Assembly: GCF_000003855.2 (NCBI RefSeq)
Contig: NW_003101669.1
Location: 427,740 to 491,739, forward strand
Origin: Blastomyces gilchristii SLH14081
Taxonomy: Eukaryota; Ascomycota; Eurotiomycetes; Onygenales; Ajellomycetaceae
Direction of reading: 5' to 3'
DNA: 64,000 bases
Shown: in pieces, positions 1 to 11,791 of the stretch
Position numbering within the stretch: position 1 is the stretch's first letter
Layout: each line of letters starts with the position of its first letter
Program-made: the position numbers and the translations under genes
The notes under the pieces: generated by a model
Seen by the model: only the letters and a program-made list of their open reading frames with translations
Told to the model about the DNA's origin: nothing
Databases searched by the model: none

Positions 1-1489
1 TGACATTGGCTAGCTGAAAAAGCAATCCCGGCTCGCAATCATGAGCTGAAATGCCACAGAAAAATGCCCTTTGCGAAGCGCACAGCACCCACCCTGATTT
101 ACAGCGTATGTTTGGCGATTGGCGATTACCCCCTACAAAGGCAGAGGGAAATGGTAATAGCTGTATTAGCAACAAGCATGGTGGGACAAAGGCCCAAACC
201 GAAATTCATGAAAATGGATTTGATGACTAGGCATTTCCTGCCGCAATCCGTATTGAGACACGAGTCGAGAGCAGGGCCTTGCGCTGTTGAGTTCGTCTGA
301 GGGAGCATCATCAGTGTAGTTACTGTGTAGTTATCCGTAATTTTTTGGGGCGGGTTCTTCAGTCAGATCCCATCCACGTTACCCACCGCCCCCGCTGCTG
401 ATCAACAGTAACCCAGGAGCTAACACCGATAGTGCATGGCGAATCATCGCAATCGAGTTCGCAACAAGAATAATATTTAATATTAATGAAAATGAAAGAT
501 GTGCGTGTACGCTGTACGGAGTAGTGTGTGTGTGTGTGTATGTGTGTGTGAAGGACAAAACCTTGGAAGGGGAACTTGGAACCTTGGAAGGCTGCTGGAG
601 CCCAAGTCAGGTGATTGATAACTGATTCCACCAGTGTTTGTGGTTTCCAACATCGCGACGTGAGCTGAACAGCACCAATCATCCGCATTCCAGGATAGGA
701 ATCCAAGGGTAGAATCCCCGCGTTTGGGATCCAAATGCACGTCTGGTTTCCTCTCTCTCCAATCCACGGCCAGATATCACAGGATTCAAAATATGCCCAA
801 TAGTGGCGCGTGCATAGTATGCCGCTCTTGCACAGCAATCTCCACAGGGAGTGCAAGCTCATCTCGCATTATTTGCTTGGACACTCCGCTGGTTGGACGA
901 TAGTTGCTTGTCAACCTCTCAGGCTCTCACGGCTGCTCTCTTCATTCGTCAGACATCAGGATCCTGCCATTGATCAACCACACTTCGAAGTTTCACCGAG
1001 CTATACTCCGTATTGATCGCAATGATCCAACCGGAGTTTCTTCTGTTTCATTTGTCCAACCGAGCTCATTTTTGGGCAAACGTCTACCTCCGAAACTTAA
1101 AATGCCGATAGATGGGTGGCCGTTACCCGGGCACGAAGATAAAATTGCCTTTGTTACCCCCGTCCATCACTGGTCTAGCGCTTGATACAGCCCACGCCAT
1201 GATGTGGCACACTCTGAGCAAGCTGGAGCTCTGCAGAGTCTGCATAGATCGGGCGCCTCTTAGCCTTGATGGGCACATCAACACCGGATGGCGAGCTCTG
1301 CAAGACCCGGGCGGATTTTCGGAGGCCCTTTATTTAGGATAAACCGTTGCACCAGAACGTGAATTTTTCAACCGATTATTGTTTGTGTTTAAATTTCACG
1401 CACTTCATGGTTCCCACAATTCACTGAATTGGTTATTTTTCTTCTATATATTTCTTGTCTATCGGAGATTGCTTTCACGCTCGGCACAA
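1..1489. other. Intergenic / upstream region of the Ppo-type oxygenase
   Basis: No convincing gene is visible. Open frames on either strand are short, lack family resemblance and start mostly at non-ATG codons. The stretch holds a (GT)n microsatellite at about 524-550 and a short imperfect repeat (ccttggaagg units) at about 562-592. The last few hundred bases presumably contain the promoter and 5' UTR of the oxygenase gene starting at 1490, but no specific element can be assigned. Confidence 0.6.
524..550. repeat. (GT)n dinucleotide microsatellite
   Basis: A run of alternating G and T with one interruption (gtgtgtatgtgtg) lies in the noncoding region upstream of the Ppo-type gene. Confidence 0.9.
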
Positions 1490-4400
1490 ATGGCGAAACC
1501 AGGTGTTGCTGGGACTTTAACGAATGGCGAGAAAAATGGACAGGTGAATGGCAAACCAGCGGGTGCGCCCCCTCCCCTCGCAAAACGTAGCAAAGGGCGC
1601 CGCGTCGAACGAGAGGAAATCGAGAACACGTTTGCAAAATATGCTGAATTCAGTGGCGACCACTTCCACATGAAGAAAGCCGTAGCCAGCACCAAATTGC
1701 AAGAGGTGAAGTGGATGGGCTGGAAGGGCGTACGCACTCTGCTAGCAGTGGTCAAGAGCAAAGCTTCTGGGAAACCCACCGATGACAAGGAATATCTTAT
1801 GGAACGGATCATTCAAGTATGACCAAGTCAACAAACACATTGAAAGTCAAAGACTGAACATTTTTCTCCTCAGCTCGTGGCCAATCTTCCTGCGGAATCA
1901 TCAGCCCGAATGCAGCTCACCCAGACCTTTGTTAAATCACTCTGGGTCTCTCTTCCTCATCCACCCCTCACGTAAGGATCCTCGATACCACAGACATAGT
2001 GCCTCTCATTAATGAATTTCCGTTTCAGATACCTTGGCGATGAGTATCGCTACAGAGCTGCAGATGGATCTAATAACAACCCAATGTTTCCTCGTCTAGG
2101 AGCTGCCAATACACCTTATGCTCGCTCCATCAGGCCTATAACAATCCAGCCTGCTGCACTGCCCGATCCGGGGTTGATCTTCGATAGTCTTTTCGCTCGC
2201 CAGGAATTTAAACCTCATCCTAACGGGGTTTCTAGCATATTTTTCAGCTGGGCATCGTTGATAATCCACGGTAAGGTGATATGGGACTATGTTGGTGGGA
2301 ACGTGCTAAATGGTTTAAAGACCTTTTCCAGACCGATCCTCGGAATCAACACATCTCAAAAACTTCTTCGTATCTCGATCTTTCCACGCTTTACGGAGAT
2401 AATCAAGATGAGCAGGATCAAATCCGCACTTTCGAGGGTGGGAAGCTCAAGGTCGATTCATTTTCAGACGCTAGGCTAATCGCGCTTCCACCTGCTTGCA
2501 GTGTCATTTTGGTTATGCTGAACCGGTAAGCAAATTGGATGCCCTGCTTATGTCAAACCCTTTCAATTTATGCTTTGGGCTTGATATTTTTACTTTAGTT
2601 CAAAAGCTTAACTTTTCTCCAGGTTCCACAATTACGTTGTCGAACAGCTAGCGTTGATTAACGAAAATGGACGGTTTACTAAACCCCCTGATTACTTGTC
2701 ACCTGAACAATCGGCAAAAGCATGGGCCAAATATGACAATGACTTGTTCCAGACAGGGAGACTGTAAGTTGGTATTTATTATAGTACGTAGTGTGCTTCA
2801 TCCTAACATGAGATACAGTATAACTTGTGGTCTTTACATGAATATCACCTTATACGATTATGTGCGGACCATAATCAACCTTACACGAAGCAACACAACC
2901 TGGAGCTTGGTACGTCGAATGCTATCGCAGGGCTAGGTATGCGTGCTAACATTGATTTCTTAGGACCCGAGAATTGACACGAAGAAAACTGCGGCCCCAG
3001 AATCTGCCGAAAGCGGCGTTGGAAATCAGGTGTCCTTTGAGTTTAACCTTGCCTATCGGTGGCATTCATGCATTGGCCAACTTGATGAGAAATGGATCGA
3101 CGAAATTTACCAGGATTTCTTTGGCAAAAGCGCGGAACAAATTTCGATGCCAGAGCTGATGGCCGGAATGAGCAAATGGCAACAGCTCCTTCCCGGAGAT
3201 CCTTCTGAGAGAACATTTGCCAAGCTTGAGCGGCAAGCAGACGGGCGATTTAGGGACGAAGATTTAGCTAGAATTATGACTGAGGCGACTGAGGAAGTTG
3301 CAGGTGAGCATGCCCACAAGTGCTTCAAGTCATAATTTGCTAATGAGTATGCAGGAACTTTTGGTCCGCGTAACGTTCCCAAGGCCCTTCGAGCGGTCGA
3401 AATATTGGGAATTCAGCAGGCGCGAAAATTTGGCTGTGGCTCTTTGAATGAGTTCCGGAAGTTCTTTGGCTTGAAGGAGTACGAAACATTTGAGGAAATC
3501 AACTCCGACCCCGAAATAGCCGGCCAACTTCGGAATTTGTACGAGCATCCCGATTATGTCGAGCTTTACCCAGGCATTGTTTCAGAGGAGCCAAAGATTC
3601 CTATGGTCCCTGGCGCCGGAATCTGTCCAACTTATACTATCTCCAGAGCAGTTCTTTCAGACGCGGTCGCGCTTGTGCGTGGAGACAGATTCTACACCGT
3701 ATGTTCCCCTATGCCCCCTTTTATTTCTGATTAAAGTCTTACCCCGTATTACCCCTGGCAACCGCGACTGACCGTTCATAGAGCGACTACAACGCTAAAA
3801 ACTTAACGAACTGGGGCTATGCTGAGACTCACTATGATCTTAGCATCAACGAGGGATGTATGTTCTACAAGTTGATGTTGCGTGCCCTTCCGAATTATCT
3901 CAAACCCGATTCGATCTATGCACACTATCCCATGACAGTTCCCAGCGTAAACAAAGAAATTTTTACCAAGCTAGGCAGAGAAAGTCATTATTCTTGGGAT
4001 CGTCCCGCGTTGCAGCCCCCTCGAATTGATCTCACGTCCTACAATGGCGCAAGAGCAATTCTGCAAAATGCGAAAGATTTCAGGGTCACTTGGGAGGGGG
4101 CCTTTGGCTCACTTCCCGGAAGTAAGAGCTTTAATGAGACGCAAACCAAAGCCATGGATGAAGTCTTTGCTCAAGACTCATGGCGCGAGACTGTGAAGAC
4201 ATTCTACAAGGATATTACCCAAGAGCTGCTGAAGCAAAATTCAGTCAAAATCGCTGGAATTAACCAGATTGATATCACTCGGGAGTAAGTCCGCCCGTGC
4301 CTCTCAGAGTACTTGTTGGACTAACGATTTCTAGTCTGGGTAATCTCGCGCACGTCCACTTCGCCGCGAGCACTTTCGACCTTTCAATCAAAACTAAGGA

Positions 4401-5585
4401 TAATCCCGAGGGTATATTCACGGACCATGAAATGTTCATGGTAATGGTGGCGCTTTTCACCAGCGTATTCTCTGATATAGACCCTACAAAAACTTACCCT
4501 CTGCGGCAGGTGGCTCGGGAAGTCGGTGAAAAGCTTGGCCAGATCGTGGAATCATACGTCAAATCTGTTAAGAGGCCTAAACCGTTCTCTGGTATTGCTG
4601 ATAAGTTCCAAAAAGGTGGCAATACGCTGGCTAAATACGGTGCCGATGCAACCCGTAAACTTCTGAAGAGTGGCCTCGGCGTTTCGCAGGTGGCTTTGTC
4701 GCATATCCTTCCCATTATCTGTACATCGGTTCCAAGTCAAGCTCAAGCTGTAAGTGTTACCGTTCTCCTTCTCGTAAAAATATGATTCCTGTGAAAAGTA
4801 GAAAGCTAACTTCTAAAAAAGTTCACTCAAATCCTGGGCTATTACTTATCAAATGAGGGCAAAGTACACCTCTCTGATATCAACCGCCTAGCAAAGGAAG
4901 ACTCCTTAGAATCCGACACAAAACTTCTACATTTCTGTATGGAAGGGCTTCGGCTTAGTGGGACATTCGGATCATTCCGCGAAGCAAATGCAAACGTCTT
5001 GATCAATGACGGTGGTCGTGAGGTTTCCATCAATGATGGAGATAAAGTTTTCGTGAGCATGGTAAGAACCCCACTTAACTCACATCCTGAAGCACTAAAA
5101 TTCCATGTAACCCGCGCTTACCTCTATTTTATAGATTTCTTCTGCTAGGGACCCCAACATATTCCCAACACCCGATAAAGTCGTTCTCGACCGGCCTCTA
5201 GAATCCTACATCCACTACACCGATGGCGCATTTACTTGTTTCGGAAGAGATGCACAGATGGTGGCACTAGCGTCCATGCTGCGTGTTGTTGGGCGTCTGG
5301 ATAACCTACGTCCCGCACCAGGTGCTCAAGGTCAGCTGGTGAAAGTTAGCCGTCCTGGCGGGCATTTCGCCTATATGCGACAGGACTATGGTGGCTATTC
5401 CGTGCTTCCAACAAGTAAGTTATGGTCCTGTTTCATCTCCTCTACCTTTCATCTGCCTTCTTTATTCCAGCGATTAATATACTGTTTACGGAATGTGTGG
5501 CTAATCAATATTATCTTATTTTCTTTCCCTCCTTTTTTTAATTTTTGCAGCTTTGAAAGTTCATTATGACAGTGAACTTAAATAA
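1490..5585 (+). CDS. Psi-producing oxygenase (Ppo-type fatty-acid heme dioxygenase / P450 fusion)
   Basis: Thirteen exons: 1490-1816, 1874-1971, 2029-2270, 2321-2525, 2623-2763, 2819-2909, 2964-3303, 3355-3698, 3782-4284, 4335-4749, 4822-5061, 5135-5414, 5551-5585. Phases close to give 1086 residues, the usual Ppo length. The N-terminal half is an animal-peroxidase/cyclooxygenase-like domain: distal His222 in IIHD, and the YRWH motif with candidate catalytic Tyr399 and proximal heme ligand His402. The C-terminal half is P450-like, with heme-thiolate Cys1017 in TDGAFTCFG. Family knowledge: Ppo enzymes convert oleic and linoleic acid to 8- or 10-hydroperoxides, and the P450 half can isomerise them to diols (psi factors) that balance sexual and asexual development. 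The intact Cys suggests the P450 half could be active, unlike paralogues that lost it. The expected amide-rich I-helix motif reads SQAQ (898-901). Which paralogue (A, B, C or D) is not decided. The start is the first ATG before the conserved body. Confidence 0.93.
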
Positions 5586-6696
5586 CTATGCAAGGTATTT
5601 TTCATAGGTTAGATATTTTAGAGGTAGCACCTTTCACTTCGTTGCTTCTCATCTGATCTCTTGGGGAAAAAAAAAAAAAAAAAGCACACTTTGCCGCTCT
5701 TCCATGGTGTTGTTTCCGGTTTTCCACATACGTGTTTATATCTTTTGAAAGGCCTGGAACAACACTCTCCTGACTTCTACCATTCATTTACATTCTGTCT
5801 AATATTTCATCTCTGTGAGTAGCTAATATTTTTGTGACATTAACCTAAATTAAATCAATATCTAGTGACGGGCTGCAGCTGCCCATGAGCCTCTCGAAAT
5901 ACTCTCAAATGACATATGATGAAAGGTACCTACTGTACAGAGTGGAAGTAAAGCGTAAAAGGAGCGTGGTTTAGGGCGACACTGATGATTCCACAAGTTA
6001 TTCAACCCCATTAGCCCTTCATATACTCACTCCGCACATCTCCTCCATACACACACCAGGAGGCCCAACTACACATCTTTTATATCTCAATGATGGTGAT
6101 TTTCTATATTTCTCAGGTCCTTCATTACCTTTCAATTAACTCGTCTCTAACCCAGAGTGAGGGATCAGAATGTACATGTACATACATGTACATGTACTGT
6201 ACCTCTGCCAAGCTAGCATGGTATGGATGCCCCTTGCTCTTGTCTAATTACGTGACAGGGAGGACAGTTATTTTAGATTTCGAGCATGCTAGAGAGGGTG
6301 TCTTTGTCCAATTTGGCTGGCTAGCTGATTGGGGGGGATTCATGATAGCCAACTACCCTGAGGTGAGTGCAATGCATGAACCAGGACTTGCGAGGAATCT
6401 GATAAATACAAGTAACCACATGTAATGTACTAACGTTTCACTATTGGTCACCCCCTCACCCTCTCTGGGATGCCATGGAATGTGTTTTTCTTGAAAACCA
6501 CCGGCGCGCTTTCTGATGATGCGGGGTTGTAATCACGATATGGGACGCTCTCTGCCTGGCCTGCTTTATAGTGAAAGTTGAGGTCACTTCTCTACTCTGT
6601 TAAGTAGCCAGGTGCACCGCTATACCAGTAACTACAGTACATATCTTGAACCCAATTCCTTGATGAGCTTGGTTATCACTACCAACATAAAAAAAC
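5586..6696. other. Intergenic region with no clear gene
   Basis: It contains the 3' flank of the Ppo-type gene, an A17 homopolymer at about 5667-5683 and a palindromic tgtacatgtaca repeat cluster at 6171-6202. Open frames here (for example 6090-6425 on the plus strand) run through that repeat and show no family features. The last part is the probable promoter of the oxygenase-like gene starting at 6697. Confidence 0.6.
6171..6202. repeat. Nested TGTACATGTACA palindromes
   Basis: Self-complementary TACATGTA/ATGTACAT units overlap across 32 bases, about 500 bp upstream of the start codon at 6697. It could be a simple-sequence palindrome or a protein-binding cluster. The sequence alone does not tell which. 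Confidence 0.6.
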
Positions 6697-7879
6697 ATGG
6701 CTGGCGTTTCCAAAGAATTTGAGCTATCGTCGAAACCACCGGTGGAACAAGCCGAAATCGATAAGTTCAATCCTTCCCAGCTTGTTTCCCTAATATTCTA
6801 CACCGAGCGTCTACCTCTGTATGAAAAAGAGAAACCTTTTTTTCTCAACTTTCCTCCATCTGAACCCGGACAGCGACAATCAAACGTTATTTACTGCCGT
6901 CGTGAAGTTTGCATCACCGATGTTCGTGGCCACGAAGATCTCTTCACTCTTGACACCACCGGGTTTCAGTACAAAGATTTTGAGACAACAGTTGACTACC
7001 AGAGTTTCGCTTCCCCTGCGGCAATTGAGGGAACTTTCCTCAAGGAGGTAGAAAACTTTTTGACCACAGAGTTGAATGCAGACTATGTCCTGGCTTGGGA
7101 TTATCAAGTACTTGCTGCCTTAGCTTCAGCATCCCAAACTTCCCCTGTTTTGACCAGCTTTTGACTGAATGTCACAGGTTCGGCGAAGAGATCCAACCTT
7201 ACCTCCCAATCATAGGGGCCAACCAGGGAAAGCACAGCCATTCAGATCGGTTCATTGTGGTAAGGTTTCCATATCCTATACCAATATTGGTCTCTAATCA
7301 ACAAAACATCTACAGATGAGAGTGCTAGGGCCGCAATGCGAAGACTGGGCCATTTTCATCCTGACTTGGCAGAAAGGTATCGCGGGTGTCGGATCCAAAT
7401 ACTGAAGTAGGTCATTTAGTGTCCTCCACCTCCAAGTGTTTCATCTATTGGCTCCTTGTCCGACTCACTAATTATACTCAGCTTTTGGAAGCCGCTAGTT
7501 GGTCCAGTCGAGGATGCACCGCTCGCCCTGTGTGACTATCGTACTGTGGCACCAGAGGATCGAGTGCCGACAGATATTGTCTTCCCTGATTACCTAGGAG
7601 AGACTTACAATTTCTGGGCTAATCCCAAACACCGATGGTATTACATGGAGGGACAGCTCGCAACCGAAGCCTTAATATTCAAGTGTTTTGATTCCGAGGC
7701 TATCATAAATGATAAAGTTGCGCAATGTTAGTATTAAGCGGACTCCTAAGATGATATGAGCTAACGGCTGCAAAGATGCTCCGCATGTATCGTTTCTATA
7801 TCCGAATCGTGATCCGGAAAACCCGTTCTTTAGAGAAAGTATTGAAGTCAGGACATACGTCTTCTACAAAAATGAATGA
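6697..7879 (+). CDS. AsaB/CmcJ-like oxygenase-family protein
   Basis: Five exons: 6697-7107, 7178-7259, 7316-7406, 7482-7726, 7776-7879. They join in frame to 310 residues, typical for this fungal family (annotated as AsaB-like hydroxylase, GA4-desaturase-like or CmcJ-like). Recognisable blocks are the N-terminal VRGHED and DTTGF segment (about 77-90), the VHCD element with His163 and Asp165 (a likely HxD metal pair, split across the second intron), the QILNFWKP block, and the LALCDYRTV segment. Intron 2 matters: its splice makes the Asp codon (G|AT). Family knowledge: members are mostly found as tailoring enzymes in secondary-metabolite clusters and are presumed iron-dependent oxidases. Substrate here is unknown. 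It sits about 1.1 kb downstream of the Ppo-type gene on the same strand. ATG 6697 is the first ATG and gives the family N-terminus. Confidence 0.85.
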
Positions 7880-8139
7880 GGCCAATGACTGAAAAAGGGT
7901 TGAGTTGAGGAATTCAGGGGTTTTTCGTATATTGTATTTCAAGGAGTGTCTCTCTCTTCATTGAATTACGGACAACGATTCTTCCAATCGTAGTGTACGT
8001 GCAAGTGCAAGGTACCAACTATCCTGTTCAGTTTCTGGGGGTGCGTATATGTAGGTAATAACAAACATAAAAGACAAAACGCAATATCAATTGAACGAGC
8101 TTGAAGCCTCTGACCATTCCCTCGTATAATAAACCGTTC
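7880..8139. other. Convergent intergenic region
   Basis: 3' flanks of the AsaB-like gene (plus) and the small unknown gene (minus). No other feature is visible. Confidence 0.6.
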
Positions 8140-8578
8140 CTAAGCCCCTTCAGCACCAGTCGAGCGGGGACCCTATAATTATATTATTAGACGCTCAAAG
8201 GATGTTTCGCCAAACAAGATTGTTTCGCCAATGTGAAGTAATAGAAAGAAAAGATCTTACACAGCCTCTTCCGCCGCAATATACACATTCCGGGGGGCAC
8301 CACCCGTCTGATGGTTCTGGATCCAAGTCTGGGCGGACCCAGTCATACCAGGGCTTATTGTTCATCTTCATGGGATCATGTTTCCATGTAAGCCATGGCT
8401 TAGCAGATAACTCCCGTTCACTGACAGCGGTGATATCTGGTGGCCAGTATGCTCTCCAGGGTTGGTGGGAAGGGCCCAGTTCAGGCTTGCCGTCAATATC
8501 CCACGGGTCGGTCTTTACGGTGAGCTGGACCAGAGCTGGCAAAGACGTGCCCGTTCTTGGATTTGGATTTGTAGACAT
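8140..8578 (-). CDS. Small Trp/Pro-rich hypothetical protein
   Basis: Proposed exons on the minus strand are 8578-8261 and 8172-8140, encoding 116 residues. The donor (gtaaga after GGC TGT) and acceptor (attatag) are canonical. The spliced tail is GPRSTGAEGA followed by TAG. The start is the ATG at 8578 (MSTNPNPRTG). The frame stays open upstream only through non-ATG codons. The protein has many Trp and Pro residues (PWRAYWPP, KPWLTW, KPWYDW) and a late CPPECVYCGGRGC stretch with four Cys, which might bind metal or form disulfides. No signal peptide or membrane segment is evident and I do not recognise a family. The overlapping plus-strand frame at 8202-8696 is considered its shadow because the minus frame has sensible splicing and composition. 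Confidence 0.55.
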
Positions 8579-9268
8579 AGCAATACGTAGGAGCAAGCAA
8601 GCGATCTCTTTGGGTTTGTTGCTGGTGGGGGGGATATTTTCGAATGGTTGCGGAGCAGCGTTGGTGTCAGTCTGTAATCGTACTGGCAAGCAATAACTAT
8701 TCTACCAGAGCAAAGAAATGAAACAACAGATGGTAGGTAACTACTCAGTATTTAAAAGTGGGCGCATTTTTAGCCTTGTGTTTTCCCCGCCCATAGAGAC
8801 TCCCCACTTCGACTGGAATCAGCAGGCAATCCAACGAACGGTCCAGGCAGGCTTCCGGCAACTAACTACGCAGTAAGTGCCAACTGAGTTAATTTTACGA
8901 CACAGTGTAGTGTGCCCTGGTAGTTAGTGCCTCGGCCCCGAGCCCAGTGGAGTCTGCGCTAGTATATATATATGTATATATATATATTATTGGTTTTTGC
9001 GCAGTACATAGCCTAATCTAGTAACAGTGCTCCCGTCTCTATACTATACCAATATCCTACCAAAGTATCAAAACACGTTAAAATAAGCATTCTCAACAGT
9101 CGGCGCGGGCGGGTCTTTGTGGGTCTTTCCCGGTCTTTCGCGGCCCCATCCGTGCCAAGGTTCCAAGGTTCGTGAGCATCATCATGTGACCACCACCACT
9201 TACTACAAACTTACCTGGCTACATTCCCTAAACTAGCTACTACCTGATCCTAGGTAAAAGCCAACCAA

Positions 9269-9299
<31 letters not shown>

Positions 9300-9348
9300 C
9301 ATATCTGCGTTGGAGGTGAGCTAGTTTAGTCGTTTGGGAGCTTTGAAT
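8579..9348. other. Divergent promoter region with AT microsatellites
   Basis: This region lies between the minus-strand small gene and the plus-strand amidase, so it should hold both promoters. Two TA-rich dinucleotide tracts occur at about 8961-8988 and 9269-9304. No gene is seen. Confidence 0.6.
9269..9304. repeat. (AT)n microsatellite
   Basis: Alternating A/T with occasional C (atatatacatatatatat), about 45-80 bp upstream of the amidase start codon. It may sit in the core promoter or 5' UTR. Confidence 0.85.
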
Positions 9349-11791
9349 ATGGCACCGTTAGAAAGCGCTCGCTCAGCTGGTCTTTTGCTCATTCTTACAC
9401 TCTCCCTCTTCTGCCTAGGCGTCGCCGTTCTGGGAAAACCGGACCAGATGAACCTCGTCGTTCAGCAGCCTCCATCTGTTTTCACTCTTGATGAAGCCAC
9501 TTATTTCGTGTCCCCATCATCCAAGGTAGATAATCCATCGCTTTCATTTACCGTGCGAGGGAAGGGACACTGGGTAACTTTATGACTCTGTTAGGATACG
9601 CGCAGGTTTTCCGAGAGCGTGCCTGTTTCAGGCCCCTGTACCGTCATTCGCGCCACCGATGTTCCGATCACCCCAGAGTATCTCATTGAGATCCGAAGGA
9701 AGCTTTCCAAAGATGATGTATGGACATACAGCTTTCTACGCTACATCATCTTTCTTCCCCAGCCCCCTTACCGAACGTTCCAGATCAGCCCTGCGGCGCA
9801 GCAGACACTTGATACTTGGGGCAGCCAAGTTTTATCCGCAGACAACCCGGAATCTCTAGACTTGCACTTTGCTCCTTATTTCTGTAATGCTGGTCAGCTG
9901 CACAAAGTGCACAGGTTATATCCTGATACAGCGGGAGCATTCATGAGCGCAACAATTCAGTCACCAAGTGATCCATATCTGTAAGTGGAAATGTTATTCG
10001 AATATCTCTAACTCTGTTGACTTGTTTCAACAGGTACAATTCACTCAACATATCTGTATTCACGGAAGAACATCCACTAGCGTTGACTATCGGTGTTCCT
10101 TCACGCTTTTACTATGCACCCACCGAGGAAAAACCATTGGCAGGACTGCGAATCGCAGTGAAAGACACACAAGATGTACGGGGGATCAAAACCACAGGAT
10201 CATCGCGTGCATATGCTCGACTCTATGGGCCTCGAGATAAAAGTGCCACTGGAGTTCAACGCTTGCTAGATCATGGGGCCATCGTGATTGGCAAATTGAA
10301 GTCGACCCAGTTTGGAGAGAGTGAATGGGCCACTGGCGACTGGGTGGACTACCATGCGCCGTGGAATCCTCGAGCAGATGGATATCAAACTCCAAGTGCA
10401 AGTAGCTCAGGCAGCGGTGCAGCGGTGGCTGCCTATGACTGGCTAGATTTGTCTACTGGCACTGATTGTAAGTAGTGTTCCACTTATCAGGCATACTAAT
10501 TGGATTAATTTCTCACTGAATACACCACGGTAGGCAGCGGCAGTGTTCGGGCTCCAGCCGCTGTTCATGGACTATTTGCGATCAGGCCATCCACAGATGC
10601 AATCGACAACAAAGGCGTCATCCCATTCTCCAAAAATTTCGATACATTTGGGATATTCACGAGAAATATCGAAACTCTTACAGCTGCCTCTTCGGTGCTT
10701 TATAACCAACATGCAGAGATCCACTCCTGTTTCAAGGTAAGATAATTGAAGTATGCACTTGCACATTCCTGCTCACACTTCAACAGAAGCCCACACGAAT
10801 TATATACCCCAACGAATACTGGCCAGTTGAAGATATGGCGAGTTCCGCTGTGTTTGAAAGCGTTATCGGAAAGCTCGAGAATGCTATTGGCACGAAGCGA
10901 ACCAGTATTAGTCTAAGCGGACTCTGGGCGGAAACAAATCCGGTTGGAACGGACGTTTCTATCGATGATTACTTCAAAACGACCTTTGTCTCTGCATCCG
11001 CTCCAGATCAATGGAGAATGCTCAAGAACTTCCACTCGGAATATAGCAGCGTGTTTGGCCATTCTCCTCCAGTAAATCCCCAATTACAATGGAAAATGTG
11101 GTTTGCCTCTTTTCTTTATCAACTAATTGGCTGCGACGATATTCTAACACTGCGAAAGGGAGTTTTTGCCAAAGCAGACACTGGAGTCGCAGAAACGGGG
11201 GCAAAAGGAGATTGAAATCTTCCGGAGATGGTTTGAACAGAATGTGATGTTAGCCGACGAAAATGGCTGCTCTGAAAGCATCTTGGTCCTGCCATGGACA
11301 AAAGGGGAACCCAGTTTTAGAGACGAATATCGAGAGTAAGCATTCCACTTCTCTCTCTCTCTCTCTCTTAACCTTCGCTGATTGGCCTGCAGACGCCCAT
11401 CTTGGACTGGCGAAGGCTGGTTTTTCTATTTCATTTCTGTTTACGCAGGAGCCCCTGAGGTCATATTACCCAGTACGTCACATTTCTAGTGCAGTAGTCC
11501 GTAGTTAGCGACTAATGCTCGATAGTTGGCCAAACGTCCTATCACTCTCGAGTGACACAGAGAGAGGAGTGGCTCCCGGTAGCCCTTGGGCTTGTAGGAG
11601 CTAGAGGTACCGATGCTGCCTTTACCTCCTTTATAAAGAATACTATGGAAGCTGCGAACCTCTCAAAGTCGGTATATGTTGGGCGCACTGCTTTTGATTT
11701 AAAAGTAACCGAGACCAACGATGCTCCCCGGGATTCTACGGGACAAATACCGTCGAATCAACGTGTCTTACTTCAGGAAAACATTCTCTAG
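9349..11791 (+). CDS. Secreted amidase-signature family protein
   Basis: Eight exons: 9349-9525, 9595-9980, 10034-10467, 10534-10736, 10787-11097, 11159-11335, 11393-11472, 11526-11791. They give 677 residues. The N-terminus is a signal peptide: hydrophobic LLLILTLSLFCLGVAVL at about residues 12-28. An N-terminal extension precedes the amidase-signature domain (about 185-677). The Ser-Ser-Lys triad is visible: Lys231 in RIAVKDTQD, the cis-Ser within SASSSGSG (about 309-315), and the nucleophile candidate Ser336 in GTDCSGSVR, created by splicing at 10467/10534. Family members hydrolyse amide bonds. Many fungal ones of this type lack a known substrate. The fifth intron has a weaker donor (gtggtt at 11098). 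It was chosen because it restores the downstream frame and keeps the conserved QWKM segment. A (CT)n tract lies in the sixth intron. Start ATG 9349 is the first ATG and directly begins the signal peptide. Confidence 0.87.

Noticed and set aside
359..862. 167-codon minus-strand open frame
   Set aside because: It contains a microsatellite-encoded His-Thr run, has no family features, no supported splice structure, and overlaps a likely promoter region.
6090..6425. 111-codon plus-strand open frame
   Set aside because: It runs through the TGTACA palindrome repeat, giving a Tyr/Met/Cys-rich sequence, and lacks homology.
8202..8696. 164-codon plus-strand open frame
   Set aside because: It is antisense to the small Trp/Pro-rich gene, which has a real ATG and clean splicing. 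The plus frame has no recognisable features.
11098..11158. Frameshift in the amidase gene
   Set aside because: An intron with donor gtggtt and acceptor gcgaaag restores the frame exactly and preserves conserved sequence, so a broken gene is not needed.
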